Positions 26,735 through 36,354 of a stretch of 64,000 nt of DNA are shown one piece after another. The stretch lies in contig NZ_SBKN01000005.1 in NCBI RefSeq assembly GCF_004122105.1, positions 124,001-188,000 on the forward strand. Reading direction: 5' to 3'. A model generated the notes under the pieces. That model searched no databases and had not been told where the DNA came from. It was given only the letters and a program-made list of their open reading frames with translations. Every line of letters starts with the position of its first letter. Positions within the stretch are counted from its first letter, which is position 1. The translations under genes were made by a program, and so were the position numbers. This stretch comes from Flavobacterium stagni. GTDB taxonomy: Bacteria > Bacteroidota > Bacteroidia > Flavobacteriales > Flavobacteriaceae.

Positions 26735-29632
26735 ATGCTCAACTACAGGCCCATATTACTTTTCCTTTTGTTTTTTTTGTCTTTATCCTATTCGGGTAGT
26801 GGGCAAAATCACCCGTTTTATTATACCATAAATAAAAGTAACGGACTCCCATCGAATACCGTTTATGATATTTTTCAAGACAAACAAGGTTATATGTGGT
26901 TTGCAACCGAACTCGGCATTTGTCGTTTTGATGGAAAAGTATATGAAACATATACCGAAAACTCTGCCCTTTCAAAAACGGGTTCTTGTATTAAAGAAGA
27001 TGCTTTAGGGCGTATATGGTATAGCAATTTTGACGGCAACTTATTTTACATCGAACAAAATCAATTGCATGCTTTCAATAATAAAAACACGATTGGATTT
27101 GTGAAATTTTGTCTTTTTGAAAAAAACCTAATTGTCATTGAGAAAAATGGGATTATGGTTTATGATATCAAGACTTTAAAGCCAATGAAACGTATCCCGC
27201 TTTCAACACAAAAACTTATTACTGCCTACTCCAACGCCAACCATCTGTGGATTTTGGCTGATCAATTTTACACGCTTGATCCCCAATTAAAACTTCGAAG
27301 TCAAAAGTTACCTACTCACTTTTTATCCGATTTCCCAGCTGCAATTATGCAAGAGCGCTCAAACGGCTTGTTATTAGTATCAAAGTATGCCAAACATTTT
27401 TATACTTATGAAAATGGAACGTTTACAAAACATATTATTAAAGAGCATTTAAATTTTATACAAAATATTGGATTCGACCATCAATCCAATTGGATTTGTA
27501 CCACACAGGGCGTCATTAAGTATACTGGAAATGATATTGTTTCCAAAAACAACTATTTCAAAGATTTCAACATTTCTTATGTATACAAAGATCGCAGTGG
27601 AAATTATTGGTTTTCTACAATTAATGAAGGACTATTGTTGGTTCCTGAAATTCAGAACCAATTTATACCCTTTTCACATAAGCCCAATGTGATTACAATT
27701 GATGGAACTCAATTATTTGTAGGCACAACCGATGATCATATATTTAAATTTAATCTACCTAATTTTCAACCTCATCCTTTTTATGAAGGAAAAACAAATC
27801 ATGAAGTGTATTTTTTAAACTATGATCCACTACTTAAAAAATGTTTTTTTACCTCAAATACATTTAAAAGTTGTTCCCTTAATAAAACTAATGAAATCAA
27901 TGAAATTATAGCCATAAAAGATATAGACCGAGTAGATAACACCCTCTATTCTTATGCGGCGAGTGGGAATTGCGGACTTTTAAGAGTAAGTAATACTCCA
28001 AGTCCGATGGATAAATTTATTCAAAAAAAAGGGCTAAATACCGAAGGGAAAGATAATTTACTGCGTATTTTGATTGCTAATGTTCAAGGAAAATCAACCA
28101 CTTTCAATCCTTTAAATCAAACGATTTACTTTGCAACAAACAAAGGTCTTTTTGCTTTTAAAGACTTAAAAAAAACAGCGCTACTATGGAATAGCAAACC
28201 CCTTTTATTAAAAAAAATAAAAACAATTAACGGAATTACGTATGGCTTAACGGGTGATAGTAAATTAATCAAAATTGATGTAAACAATCGAATCGCCGAA
28301 CTTTCAACCTCCCGTCTTACCCATCAAGAAGCCATTGAAAAAATCAAATTTATCGGCTCAAACATTTACCTATTTACGTCACAAAGTATTTTTGAATGGA
28401 ATGTCAATTCTTCTTTTTCAAAAAAAATTTTCACCTTAAATCCCGAATTTGAAGTTAGCGATCTTGACCGCTTTAACAGCCAATACATTTTAGCGACCAA
28501 TCATGGCTTTTTACTTATTCATTCGCAAGCAACAACAAGAGGTGCACTCCCAAAATTCAATTTAAATTATATTCAAATCAACGATACTGCCATCGCTCCT
28601 TCTCAATTACAAACGTTACAGTATAACCAAAACAAACTAAGATTTAATTACTCCATCCTTTCTTTTATTCCTAATCAAAAAAACAAGTTATTTTACAAAC
28701 TCAATGATGAGCCATGGCAACTATTGGATGAGGAAAGTAGAAATTTTACCCTCAGTGCACTTGCTCCTGGAAAATATACACTTCAATTTAAAATAGTTTA
28801 CGACAATCAATCCTCTGCTCCTGTGCAAATCCAATTTGAAATTGAAAAACCTTTTTGGCTTACCTTTTGGTTTTATGGTTTTGTACTACTAATCATTTTA
28901 GGACTTTTTTATTGGGGCTTTCAATGGCAATTGAAAAAAATAAAAAAACGCAACCAACTTTTAATCGACAAAATCAATCTAGAAAAAAACGTCAACCAGT
29001 CAAAACTAAAAGCGATTAAATCCCAAATGAATCCGCACTTCTTTTACAATGCGCTGAACACCATTCAATCGTTTATCTTGGCTAATGAAAAAAAACAGGC
29101 GGTGAATTATTTGTCTAAATTTTCATCCCTAACCCGAATGATTTTGGAAATGTCAGACAAAGAAGTGATTTCTATCGCTGAAGAAATTAAAGCACTGTCC
29201 CTGTATCTTGAAATTGAGAAGGCGCGTTTTGAAGAGGATTTTAGTTACCAAATACAAACCGATTCTTCTTTGGATACTGAGACTCTAAAAATCCCTACCT
29301 TGCTCATTCAGCCCTATGTTGAAAATGCAATCAAACATGGCTTACTGCATAAATCGGGTCCGAAAATCTTACACTTGGACTTTGCCCTTGTTGATCATCA
29401 AATCGTAATCACAATCGATGATAACGGTGTAGGCCGACAAAAAAGCAGTGAATTGAATCAAATAAAAAATAGAAAACATAAAAGCTTTGCTACAGAAGCA
29501 TTACAAAATCGAATCAGTCTTTGGAACCTGTATCACAACCAACCTATTCAACTGGAAATTAGTGATAAAATAAGTGCAAATGGAATCGCACTAGGCACTT
29601 TTGTTCAACTTAAAATACCCTATTCTTCATAA
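26735..29632 (+). CDS. Two-component propeller sensor histidine kinase (LytS type)
   Basis: A 965-residue sensor kinase. A signal peptide is followed by a large periplasmic region of two-component-regulator propeller blades (for example NGLPSNTVYDIFQDKQGYMWFATELGICRFDG) and a Y_Y_Y-type domain before the membrane helix at about residues 708-732. The cytoplasmic part is a His_kinase (LytS) domain with phospho-acceptor His768 in QMNPHFFYNALNTIQ and an ATPase N-box in QPYVENAIKHGLLHK. The LytTR regulator starts 1 base after its stop, so they form a two-component pair. Confidence 0.93.
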   Translation: MLNYRPILLFLLFFLSLSYSGSGQNHPFYYTINKSNGLPSNTVYDIFQDKQGYMWFATELGICRFDGKVYETYTENSALSKTGSCIKEDALGRIWYSNFDGNLFYIEQNQLHAFNNKNTIGFVKFCLFEKNLIVIEKNGIMVYDIKTLKPMKRIPLSTQKLITAYSNANHLWILADQFYTLDPQLKLRSQKLPTHFLSDFPAAIMQERSNGLLLVSKYAKHFYTYENGTFTKHIIKEHLNFIQNIGFDHQSNWICTTQGVIKYTGNDIVSKNNYFKDFNISYVYKDRSGNYWFSTINEGLLLVPEIQNQFIPFSHKPNVITIDGTQLFVGTTDDHIFKFNLPNFQPHPFYEGKTNHEVYFLNYDPLLKKCFFTSNTFKSCSLNKTNEINEIIAIKDIDRVDNTLYSYAASGNCGLLRVSNTPSPMDKFIQKKGLNTEGKDNLLRILIANVQGKSTTFNPLNQTIYFATNKGLFAFKDLKKTALLWNSKPLLLKKIKTINGITYGLTGDSKLIKIDVNNRIAELSTSRLTHQEAIEKIKFIGSNIYLFTSQSIFEWNVNSSFSKKIFTLNPEFEVSDLDRFNSQYILATNHGFLLIHSQATTRGALPKFNLNYIQINDTAIAPSQLQTLQYNQNKLRFNYSILSFIPNQKNKLFYKLNDEPWQLLDEESRNFTLSALAPGKYTLQFKIVYDNQSSAPVQIQFEIEKPFWLTFWFYGFVLLIILGLFYWGFQWQLKKIKKRNQLLIDKINLEKNVNQSKLKAIKSQMNPHFFYNALNTIQSFILANEKKQAVNYLSKFSSLTRMILEMSDKEVISIAEEIKALSLYLEIEKARFEEDFSYQIQTDSSLDTETLKIPTLLIQPYVENAIKHGLLHKSGPKILHLDFALVDHQIVITIDDNGVGRQKSSELNQIKNRKHKSFATEALQNRISLWNLYHNQPIQLEISDKISANGIALGTFVQLKIPYSS

Positions 29633-29633
29633 A

Positions 29634-30380
29634 ATGAAAGCACTACTTATAGACGATGAAAAAAGAGCACGCGTAAACTTGCAATTATTACTGGAAGAAT
29701 ACTGCCCCCAAATCACTATTGTTGCCGAAGTTGAAAATCTAGCCGAAGGAGTCAAAGCTATTCGAAAACACCAACCCGATTTGGTATTTCTTGACATCGA
29801 AATGCCAGGACATAGCGGACTCGAACTCTTGGATTTTTTTAATGAAGAGGAAATTAATTTTGGAATCATATTTACTACAGCTTATAACGAATATGCGATT
29901 CAGGCGTTTAAATTTTCTGCTATCGACTATTTGCTTAAACCTATCAATCCCGAAGAGCTAACCGCAGCTGTGGAACGTTTTGAAAAACAACTTTACAGTA
30001 AGGAAAGTTTAAAACTTTTGAAAGCTAATATTCAAAAAGAGCAACTGGATCGTATCGCTGTTCCTAACGGCAATTCTTTACTCTTTCTAGACATTACGGA
30101 TATTATGTACATCAAAGGTGATGGTGCCTACTCGGATCTATTCATGTCCAATGGCGTAAAACATACGGTAAGTCGGAATTTAAAAAACTTTGAAGAACTC
30201 TTTCAAGAGGAAACAAATTTACTCCGGATTCACAAATCTTATATGGTTAACATGGCCTATACCGTAGCATTTCACAAGGCAGATGGCGGAAGTTTGGAGT
30301 TAAAAAATGGCACACATCTTCCCGTATCCTCGGAAAAATCTCAATTCATTTTGGAAAAAATCCAAATCGTTAAGCGTTAA
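29634..30380 (+). CDS. LytTR-family response regulator
   Basis: A 248-residue response regulator. The ATG at 29634 starts the receiver domain (MKALLIDDEKRAR), with phospho-acceptor Asp54 in LVFLDIEMPG and the switch segment FTTAYNEYAIQAFKFSAIDYLLKPI. The C-terminal LytTR DNA-binding domain covers about residues 140-245 (YIKGDGAYSDLFM, LLRIHKSYMVNM). It is cotranscribed with the propeller kinase. Its 3' end overlaps the convergent aroA gene by 11 bases. Confidence 0.94.
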   Translation: MKALLIDDEKRARVNLQLLLEEYCPQITIVAEVENLAEGVKAIRKHQPDLVFLDIEMPGHSGLELLDFFNEEEINFGIIFTTAYNEYAIQAFKFSAIDYLLKPINPEELTAAVERFEKQLYSKESLKLLKANIQKEQLDRIAVPNGNSLLFLDITDIMYIKGDGAYSDLFMSNGVKHTVSRNLKNFEELFQEETNLLRIHKSYMVNMAYTVAFHKADGGSLELKNGTHLPVSSEKSQFILEKIQIVKR

Positions 30381-31629
30381 TCTTCTGTAGTTGAATTCCC
30401 ACTTGCTCCAAATCATCCCAAAAGGAAGGATACGATTTAGAAACCACCTCTGCATCATGAATGACAATCGGGACTTTTAAAGCTAAAGGAGCAAATGCCA
30501 TTGCCATTCTGTGATCTTGGTAAGTAGCAATTCCAACACCTTCATTAATTGTTGTGGTAGCGTCTAAAAGCAACTGTTCGTGGGTTACCGTTACCGTAGC
30601 GCCCAACTTTGACAATTCATTTTTCAAAGCTTCGAGACGGTCGGTTTCTTTAATCTTTAACGTATGTAAACCAGTTAAGGTACACGATATTCCAAGTCCG
30701 AAACACGTTACGGCAATCGTTTGTGCAATATCCGGTGCCCCTATTAAATTCGCCTCAAAATGACGAACGGGAGGCATGGCCACTTTGGTCAAACGAATTT
30801 GGTGATCAGCGAGAAACTCGGTTTCCACACTGAGTTGAGCATAGAGTGTGGCCAAAACATGATCGCCTTGTAAGCTTTTTGGATGATAACTCGACAAAGT
30901 AACTTGTGTTCCTACTTTTGACAACGCAATCAAACTGTACCAATAGGAAGCCGATGACCAATCGCTTTCCACCGTTAGTGTTTGGGTATCGCTATTTGAA
31001 ATTTTTAAGGGAGCGACATGAATGTGGTTGCCTTCAAAAGTAGTCGTAACACCAATTTGATGCAACAAGGCCAACGTCATTTGGATGTAGGGCACCGAGG
31101 TAATTTCCCCTTCTAAGGTCAATTCAAGTCCGTGCTCCAAACTCGGCGCAATCAAAAGTAAAGCTGAAATATATTGACTACTTACATTTGCAGGCAATGT
31201 GACTTTGTGCTGTGTTAGTTTTTTTCCGTGAATTCGCAACGGTGGAAAACCTTGATTTCTTTCATAGGAAATATTCGCCCCCAACTGAATTAAGGCTTCC
31301 ACAAGAATATGAATCGGACGTTCTTGCATGCGGGACGAACCCGTAATTACGACTTCCTTACCTTCTTGAATGGCAAAAAAAGCAGTCAAAAATCGCATCG
31401 CGGTTCCAGCATGATGGACATCAATATGAAGTACGTCTTGATTATTGGTTTTTAATTGTTCTAAAGCCTTCAACATAACTTCAGAGTCATCGGAATTGGA
31501 GGCATTTTCAACGTTCAAATGCGGATACAAAGCTTGCAACAAACGCAAACGATTGGTTTCTGATTTGGAACCAGTAATCGTAATTTGCTTCCCGTTGAGC
31601 AACGTTGAATGAAGTAAATGATTAGTCAT
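30370..31629 (-). CDS. aroA: 3-phosphoshikimate 1-carboxyvinyltransferase (EPSP synthase)
   Basis: A 419-residue EPSP synthase. The ATG at 31629 overlaps the stop of the SMR gene by 8 bases; an ATG four codons upstream is also in frame. Diagnostic segments are the GSKSETNRLRLLQAL motif, DVHHAGTAMRFLTAFFA and LKIKETDRLEALKNELSKLG. It catalyses the sixth step of the shikimate pathway, upstream of chorismate, and so feeds the aromatic operon at 41662-45570. The convergent overlap with the LytTR gene means no separate terminator is present. Confidence 0.94.
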   Translation of the reverse strand: MTNHLLHSTLLNGKQITITGSKSETNRLRLLQALYPHLNVENASNSDDSEVMLKALEQLKTNNQDVLHIDVHHAGTAMRFLTAFFAIQEGKEVVITGSSRMQERPIHILVEALIQLGANISYERNQGFPPLRIHGKKLTQHKVTLPANVSSQYISALLLIAPSLEHGLELTLEGEITSVPYIQMTLALLHQIGVTTTFEGNHIHVAPLKISNSDTQTLTVESDWSSASYWYSLIALSKVGTQVTLSSYHPKSLQGDHVLATLYAQLSVETEFLADHQIRLTKVAMPPVRHFEANLIGAPDIAQTIAVTCFGLGISCTLTGLHTLKIKETDRLEALKNELSKLGATVTVTHEQLLLDATTTINEGVGIATYQDHRMAMAFAPLALKVPIVIHDAEVVSKSYPSFWDDLEQVGIQLQKINA

Positions 31630-31954
31630 GTGCCGCGACAAATTTAAGTCCGATAATAGACAAAATTAAGGTACTTAAAAAGAAAACACGCCAAAAAGTA
31701 GCCGGTTCTTTAAACACAAAAATACCGACAAGCACACTCCCCACAGCGCCAATCCCGGTCCAAACCGCATACGCTGTTCCGATGGGAAGTTCTTTGGTGA
31801 CTTTAACAAGCAAAACCATACTCAGTGTTAAACACACCAAAAAGCCAACGTACCACCCCACGGTAGCCGAGCCTTGTGCTTCTCGCGCTTTTCCAAGACA
31901 AGTCGCAAATCCGACTTCAAAGAGTCCGGCAATGATTAAAAGAAACCAGTTCAA
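31622..31954 (-). CDS. SMR-family exporter, Gdx/SugE-like
   Basis: A 110-residue four-helix small multidrug resistance protein. The essential membrane glutamate is Glu13 (IIAGLFEVGFATCLG). The segment GTAYAVWTGIGAVGSVLVG and the Glu13 position resemble the Gdx (SugE) guanidinium exporters more than EmrE. It is translationally coupled to aroA by an 8-base overlap. Substrate is inferred; no guanidine riboswitch was recognised upstream. Confidence 0.88.
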   Translation of the reverse strand: MNWFLLIIAGLFEVGFATCLGKAREAQGSATVGWYVGFLVCLTLSMVLLVKVTKELPIGTAYAVWTGIGAVGSVLVGIFVFKEPATFWRVFFLSTLILSIIGLKFVAAHD

Positions 31955-31962
31955 GGAGTGAG

Positions 31963-32027
31963 GAATTATGAATTATGAGTTATGAATTATGAGTTATGAG
32001 TTATGAAATACTAGTCACTAGTCACTA
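31963..32027. repeat. Double heptanucleotide array ending in the MazG stop codon
   Basis: Six GARTTAT units at 31963-32004 are followed by CTAGTCA, CTAGTCA, CTA at 32011-32027. The final CTA is the complement of the TAG stop codon of the MazG-like gene (32025-32027). Two different 7-base unit sequences thus sit side by side. Confidence 0.9.
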
Positions 32028-32351
32028 CTTCAACTTCTCATTATTATGATGACGGTCGTGATCGCGTTGGGTTTTTAAGTCCATTTTCTTATCAAAAGCG
32101 GCTTGCAAATCAACGCCTGTTTGATTGGCCAAACAAAGTACAACAAAAACGACGTCGGCGAGTTCTTCCCCTAAATCTTTATTTTTATCGCTTTCTTTTT
32201 CGGATTGTTCTCCATAACGGCGGGCGATTATACGAGCCACTTCACCCACTTCTTCGGTCAATTGCGCCATATTGGTGAGTTCGTTAAAATAGCGAACCCC
32301 GTGATTTTTGATCCAGTTATCGACGTCTAATTGTGCATTTTTTAAATCCAT
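32025..32351 (-). CDS. MazG-like nucleotide pyrophosphohydrolase
   Basis: A 108-residue all-alpha NTP pyrophosphatase of the MazG/dUTPase superfamily. The metal-binding pattern is visible in LTEEVGEVARIIAR and DLGEELADVVFVVLCLAN (ExxE...ExxD). Members hydrolyse non-canonical NTPs to monophosphates. It begins 2 bases after the stop of a DUF3857 gene, so it belongs to that operon. Its stop codon lies in a heptanucleotide array. Confidence 0.9.
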   Translation of the reverse strand: MDLKNAQLDVDNWIKNHGVRYFNELTNMAQLTEEVGEVARIIARRYGEQSEKESDKNKDLGEELADVVFVVLCLANQTGVDLQAAFDKKMDLKTQRDHDRHHNNEKLK

Positions 32352-32353
32352 AT

Positions 32354-34342
32354 TTATTGTTTTATCAAAACGATTTTCTCCGTTTCTTTAGAAACCACCA
32401 AAGTTAGGAATTCTTTGAGGGATGGAAACAAATCTGGAGAAAATTCAGCTTGATTACAATCTAAGGTTCGAATCACTGTCATTTGATTTCCATTAACAGC
32501 GATTACAAATTTGTAAGACATTGCGTTATCAGGCAATGAAAATGCAACATCCTTGGGAAAAGATTGAATCGAATATCCCTCTGGTATTGTAAAAACTACG
32601 GTTGCCTTTTCTCTATTGGGATATGAAAAATGAACAGGATATTCTCGAGTATCGGATTTAAAAGGATTTTCAATGATACTTTGAAACAATAAAGGTGAAA
32701 TTAAAAGTTTGTCACCAATACTTTCAATATATTTATGAGATTTAAATTCAAACAATTCCTCCGCTACAACTTTATCTTTTAGGTCATTTAAACCATAATT
32801 AGTTATTTCATCTAAATGCCATTTTTTCTCTTTTTGCTGTGTCCAATTATCTTTATCACTAGCTGAATAATCTGCAAGAACGTCCCAACATTTATAATCA
32901 GTATAAATACATTTTACTTGGCCACTTAAAGACCCATCCTTATCCACCTTTGTAAGAATTGAGGTGTTTTTTAAAGATAGTGTGCTTGGCATTAAGTTAA
33001 CCGTTTCAACATTCCCATTTGCATAAAACATTTGCCCTTTATCATTAAGTGCCATAGTGGGCAATAAAGTAGATGTCCCCGCATGTTGTGAGGCATCCAA
33101 AAGATAAAGTTGATTCTCTAATTTTACACCTACAACAACATAATTAAAATACGAATAACTTGGAAAAGTAATCGCCCCATTTTCTCGGGTACTTAACAAA
33201 ACGGGGTGGGCATCGAACCCTCCCATTCGTAAAAAAGAAATTAGAATTAGATTAATGTCCGCAACAGAGCCTGAACGTTTTTGATAAGCTTCATCTAAGG
33301 GCTGTGAACTAAAATAACCTTTGTTTTTATTCCATGAAATTTGTTTCTTCACCCACTCAAAAATAGCTAACATAAACTCTTTGGGTTGTAAATTATCATT
33401 AGCTATTCGATTAAAATCATCAATATAGTAATCGGAATTTTGTAATGCTTTTCCAAACTTTTCATGTTCATTTAGCATTTTAGCGACATCACTCCAAGTT
33501 GTGGCATACTTTTTTTGAGGTTCATCGGGAAACTGAACGGATTCTAATTCTAATGCAATTTTTGAGTAATAATCATTAATATCATTTGTAAATGGCTCTT
33601 CTTTGAGTGCTGGAATATTCTTTAATTCTGCCTCATTAACCACTTGATTAAATTGTAGATAGTAGTCACTATTTGCTCTTGAACTTCCAACTTTTGCAAC
33701 ATAGTTTATTGAATTTTGGTTGACTTTACTTCTTAAATCAAATTCTAATTTACCAAATCGAATTATTTTGTAAGTAAAGAATAAAGGGATTTCAATTTTT
33801 AATTTTGCCGCAGCTACTGGAATAGCATGTTGTAATTGCATTAAGTCAATCGATTGAATATCCTGTGAACGAATTTCATAGTTTAATTCAATAATTGAAC
33901 CCACTTTTACACTCGGAAAAGCGACTATCTTTTTAGCCCAAAACTCATTTGTTTTTATATCAACACGACCTTCAGAAGTGACTTTTTGACGAACAATTTC
34001 CCCGTCAATTAAATTATATGTATATCCTTTAACATTCGTTACAACATCTTTATTAAGCGTCTTATAGCCAACATAATAGGGTATTGTAATGTCCGCCCAA
34101 GATAGCCCTTCAAGTTTGTATATTTTTAACTTTAGGGTATATTCAGCTACAATAGAAAAACCCGTTTCAGCATTGTAATCAAATTTTAATTTACAAGTTT
34201 TAAATAAAAAAGCTGCAGAAGCTGTAGAATCAGCTGGATAAAACTTTTCTTCCAACTGACTCTTGGTAACTTTATCTAGATTGTATTGTGCTATCGTAAG
34301 TAAAGGCACAAAAAAGACTAGAAATACAAATCGCAATTTCAT
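32354..34342 (-). CDS. DUF3857 protein with degenerate transglutaminase domain (third copy)
   Basis: A 662-residue exported protein: signal peptide, DUF3857 beta-rich domain (about residues 45-240), a transglutaminase-like domain (about 285-430) and a C-terminal DUF3858-like region. In the position of the catalytic Gly-Asp-Cys of active transglutaminases it reads RSGSVADIN, so the cysteine is replaced by alanine. It is probably an envelope binding protein rather than an enzyme. It is 3 bases downstream of the closely related second copy. Confidence 0.85.
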   Translation of the reverse strand: MKLRFVFLVFFVPLLTIAQYNLDKVTKSQLEEKFYPADSTASAAFLFKTCKLKFDYNAETGFSIVAEYTLKLKIYKLEGLSWADITIPYYVGYKTLNKDVVTNVKGYTYNLIDGEIVRQKVTSEGRVDIKTNEFWAKKIVAFPSVKVGSIIELNYEIRSQDIQSIDLMQLQHAIPVAAAKLKIEIPLFFTYKIIRFGKLEFDLRSKVNQNSINYVAKVGSSRANSDYYLQFNQVVNEAELKNIPALKEEPFTNDINDYYSKIALELESVQFPDEPQKKYATTWSDVAKMLNEHEKFGKALQNSDYYIDDFNRIANDNLQPKEFMLAIFEWVKKQISWNKNKGYFSSQPLDEAYQKRSGSVADINLILISFLRMGGFDAHPVLLSTRENGAITFPSYSYFNYVVVGVKLENQLYLLDASQHAGTSTLLPTMALNDKGQMFYANGNVETVNLMPSTLSLKNTSILTKVDKDGSLSGQVKCIYTDYKCWDVLADYSASDKDNWTQQKEKKWHLDEITNYGLNDLKDKVVAEELFEFKSHKYIESIGDKLLISPLLFQSIIENPFKSDTREYPVHFSYPNREKATVVFTIPEGYSIQSFPKDVAFSLPDNAMSYKFVIAVNGNQMTVIRTLDCNQAEFSPDLFPSLKEFLTLVVSKETEKIVLIKQ

Positions 34343-34345
34343 GTA

Positions 34346-36349
34346 TTAATTTTTCTTCAAAACGATCTTTTCAGTTTGTAACCGCACTAATTCAGCCATT
34401 AATTCCTTTAAAATCACATACTCATCCGCTAGAATAACTGCACTATTGATATCAAAAGTCATGATGATTTGGATGTTTCTATCATCATTTGTTATGTTAA
34501 ATTTAAAACTTGCTTTATTGTCAGGCATAGAAAACGCTTTTGGCTTTGGCATGGATTCTACGCTATATCCTTCAGGAATCGTCAAGGCTACCATATATCG
34601 ATTTTGATTTGGATATAGGAAATCTACTGGAAATTCTCGACTATCTTGTTTAAAAGGGTTTTCATGAAGGGTTTGAAATAAAAGCGGATTGACGTATAAT
34701 TTCCCTCCAATTATTTCTACAGAATTGTTATCATCAAATTCAAATCCCTCCACAATTGGCTGCGCCAAATCCTTCACATTCTGTACGGAGTAGTTTTGAA
34801 TTTCGATCCCTTTATTATTTTTTTCAATTCGATCCATATGGCTATCAGTTGTTAGTCCACCATAATTCGATCTAAAACGGAAAGCATCATAATCATAATA
34901 CATCTCTTTCAATTTTCCTTTTACTTTTCCGGTTTCATCAATTGTAGCCATCATGGTAATCATATCTTTTGATATAAATTCGGGGGACAAACTGATGAGT
35001 GTATTAGTTCCATCTTTTTGTATCATACGCCCCATCCAATTTAAATCACGAGTAGGGAGAATATTAGGCATCGCATTTTTATCTGTGGCATCTAATAAAT
35101 ATAATTTATCTTGAAATGTCACTCCACAAATGACATAATTAAAAGCTGTCCGACTGGGAAATAATGCAATACCATTGCTTCGTGTACTTAAAATGATTGG
35201 ATTGGCGTTTAATCCAATAAAACGCATCATTGAGGTAAGCATTAAATTTATTTCGGCTGTATTTCCTTTTTGGTTTTGGTAGGCTTTTCGAACACCGTCA
35301 TTACACGAATACCCAATAAATTCATCCCAATTCATACGGGATTTTACAAAATTAAAGAGTAAGGCAATTTTTTCTTCTGGATCTGTGACATCTTTTAAAA
35401 GCGTCTCGACATCTTTTTCATAATAGCCTGACTTATTCAATTCGCTCCCGAAATTATCGTTTTCATAGATTTGTTTTGCAACGGTATCCCAATCGGTTGC
35501 AAAATTTTTAAATGGTTGTCCAGGGTAACGAGTACTCGCCAACTCATGGATCAACGCTGAACGGTAGTTGTCAATATTATTGGTATACGGTTCATCTTTT
35601 AAGGCCTGAATATTTTCTAACACATACGTTGTTATAGCTTCATTAAATGACATGGAATTTTGCTCTCTACCGGTTAATGTAGATTTATCCAACATATTTA
35701 CACTTGAAAATTGGATGGTACGTTGTTTTCCATTTGTGGTTTTTAAAGGACTCAAAAATCCTTTAATATATAAATTGTACTGGAAATATTCAGGAATATA
35801 AGTCGTATATTCCGAATACATTACGGGGATATCTTTTTGAAAATCCCAAGTCGGAAAATTTTGAATATATTCTGAGGTAATGGTTACTTTGTATTCGATA
35901 ATCGAACCTTCTTTTACATTCGGCATGGTGATTTTTTTCACTGCCCAAAATTTATTTAGGTCTTCGCGAAATTCGCCATCACTCGATAATTTTGTTTTTT
36001 CAACTTTACCATTCACCAAATTATAGGTTGCGGCTTTACTGTATATCACTTGTTCAGCATTGGCACTCCCTCCAATGTAATATCTTTCTGCGTGATTGGC
36101 ATAATCATAACCCTCTTTTTTATAAATTTTTATTTTGGTCATAATTTCCGTAACAATTCGAAATCCTTCATCCGCAGAATAAACAAAAGAAGTTTTTGCT
36201 TCATTAAATAAAATAGCCGCAGGAGCTGATGAATCTATGGGACAAACTTTCTCACTCAATTCTTGTACAGTAACTTTTCCCAAATCAAATTTTTGAGCTT
36301 GAAGTGAGATTCCAATAAAAAGGAAGGCGATGAAAACAATTTTTTTCAT
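34346..36349 (-). CDS. DUF3857 protein with degenerate transglutaminase domain (second copy)
   Basis: A 667-residue paralogue of the neighbouring genes: signal peptide (MKKIVFIAFLFIGISLQAQ), DUF3857 domain, transglutaminase-like domain and C-terminal region. The catalytic motif is replaced by QKGNTAEIN (Cys to Ala). It is closer in sequence to the downstream 32354-34342 product than to the upstream 36355-38256 product, which suggests that the two degenerate copies arose from one another after the active site was lost. It starts 5 bases after the upstream gene. Confidence 0.85.
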   Translation of the reverse strand: MKKIVFIAFLFIGISLQAQKFDLGKVTVQELSEKVCPIDSSAPAAILFNEAKTSFVYSADEGFRIVTEIMTKIKIYKKEGYDYANHAERYYIGGSANAEQVIYSKAATYNLVNGKVEKTKLSSDGEFREDLNKFWAVKKITMPNVKEGSIIEYKVTITSEYIQNFPTWDFQKDIPVMYSEYTTYIPEYFQYNLYIKGFLSPLKTTNGKQRTIQFSSVNMLDKSTLTGREQNSMSFNEAITTYVLENIQALKDEPYTNNIDNYRSALIHELASTRYPGQPFKNFATDWDTVAKQIYENDNFGSELNKSGYYEKDVETLLKDVTDPEEKIALLFNFVKSRMNWDEFIGYSCNDGVRKAYQNQKGNTAEINLMLTSMMRFIGLNANPIILSTRSNGIALFPSRTAFNYVICGVTFQDKLYLLDATDKNAMPNILPTRDLNWMGRMIQKDGTNTLISLSPEFISKDMITMMATIDETGKVKGKLKEMYYDYDAFRFRSNYGGLTTDSHMDRIEKNNKGIEIQNYSVQNVKDLAQPIVEGFEFDDNNSVEIIGGKLYVNPLLFQTLHENPFKQDSREFPVDFLYPNQNRYMVALTIPEGYSVESMPKPKAFSMPDNKASFKFNITNDDRNIQIIMTFDINSAVILADEYVILKELMAELVRLQTEKIVLKKN

Positions 36350-36354
36350 GTTGG

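Noticed and set aside
31622-31954. SMR protein called an EmrE-type multidrug exporter
   Set aside because: Glu13 and the GTAYAVWTGIGAVGS segment fit Gdx/SugE better, so only the SMR family with a Gdx-like note is claimed.
31963-32027. Heptanucleotide arrays considered as CRISPR or as a replication origin
   Set aside because: Units are only 7 bases with no spacers and no cas genes nearby; no DnaA-box clusters or origin genes are present.
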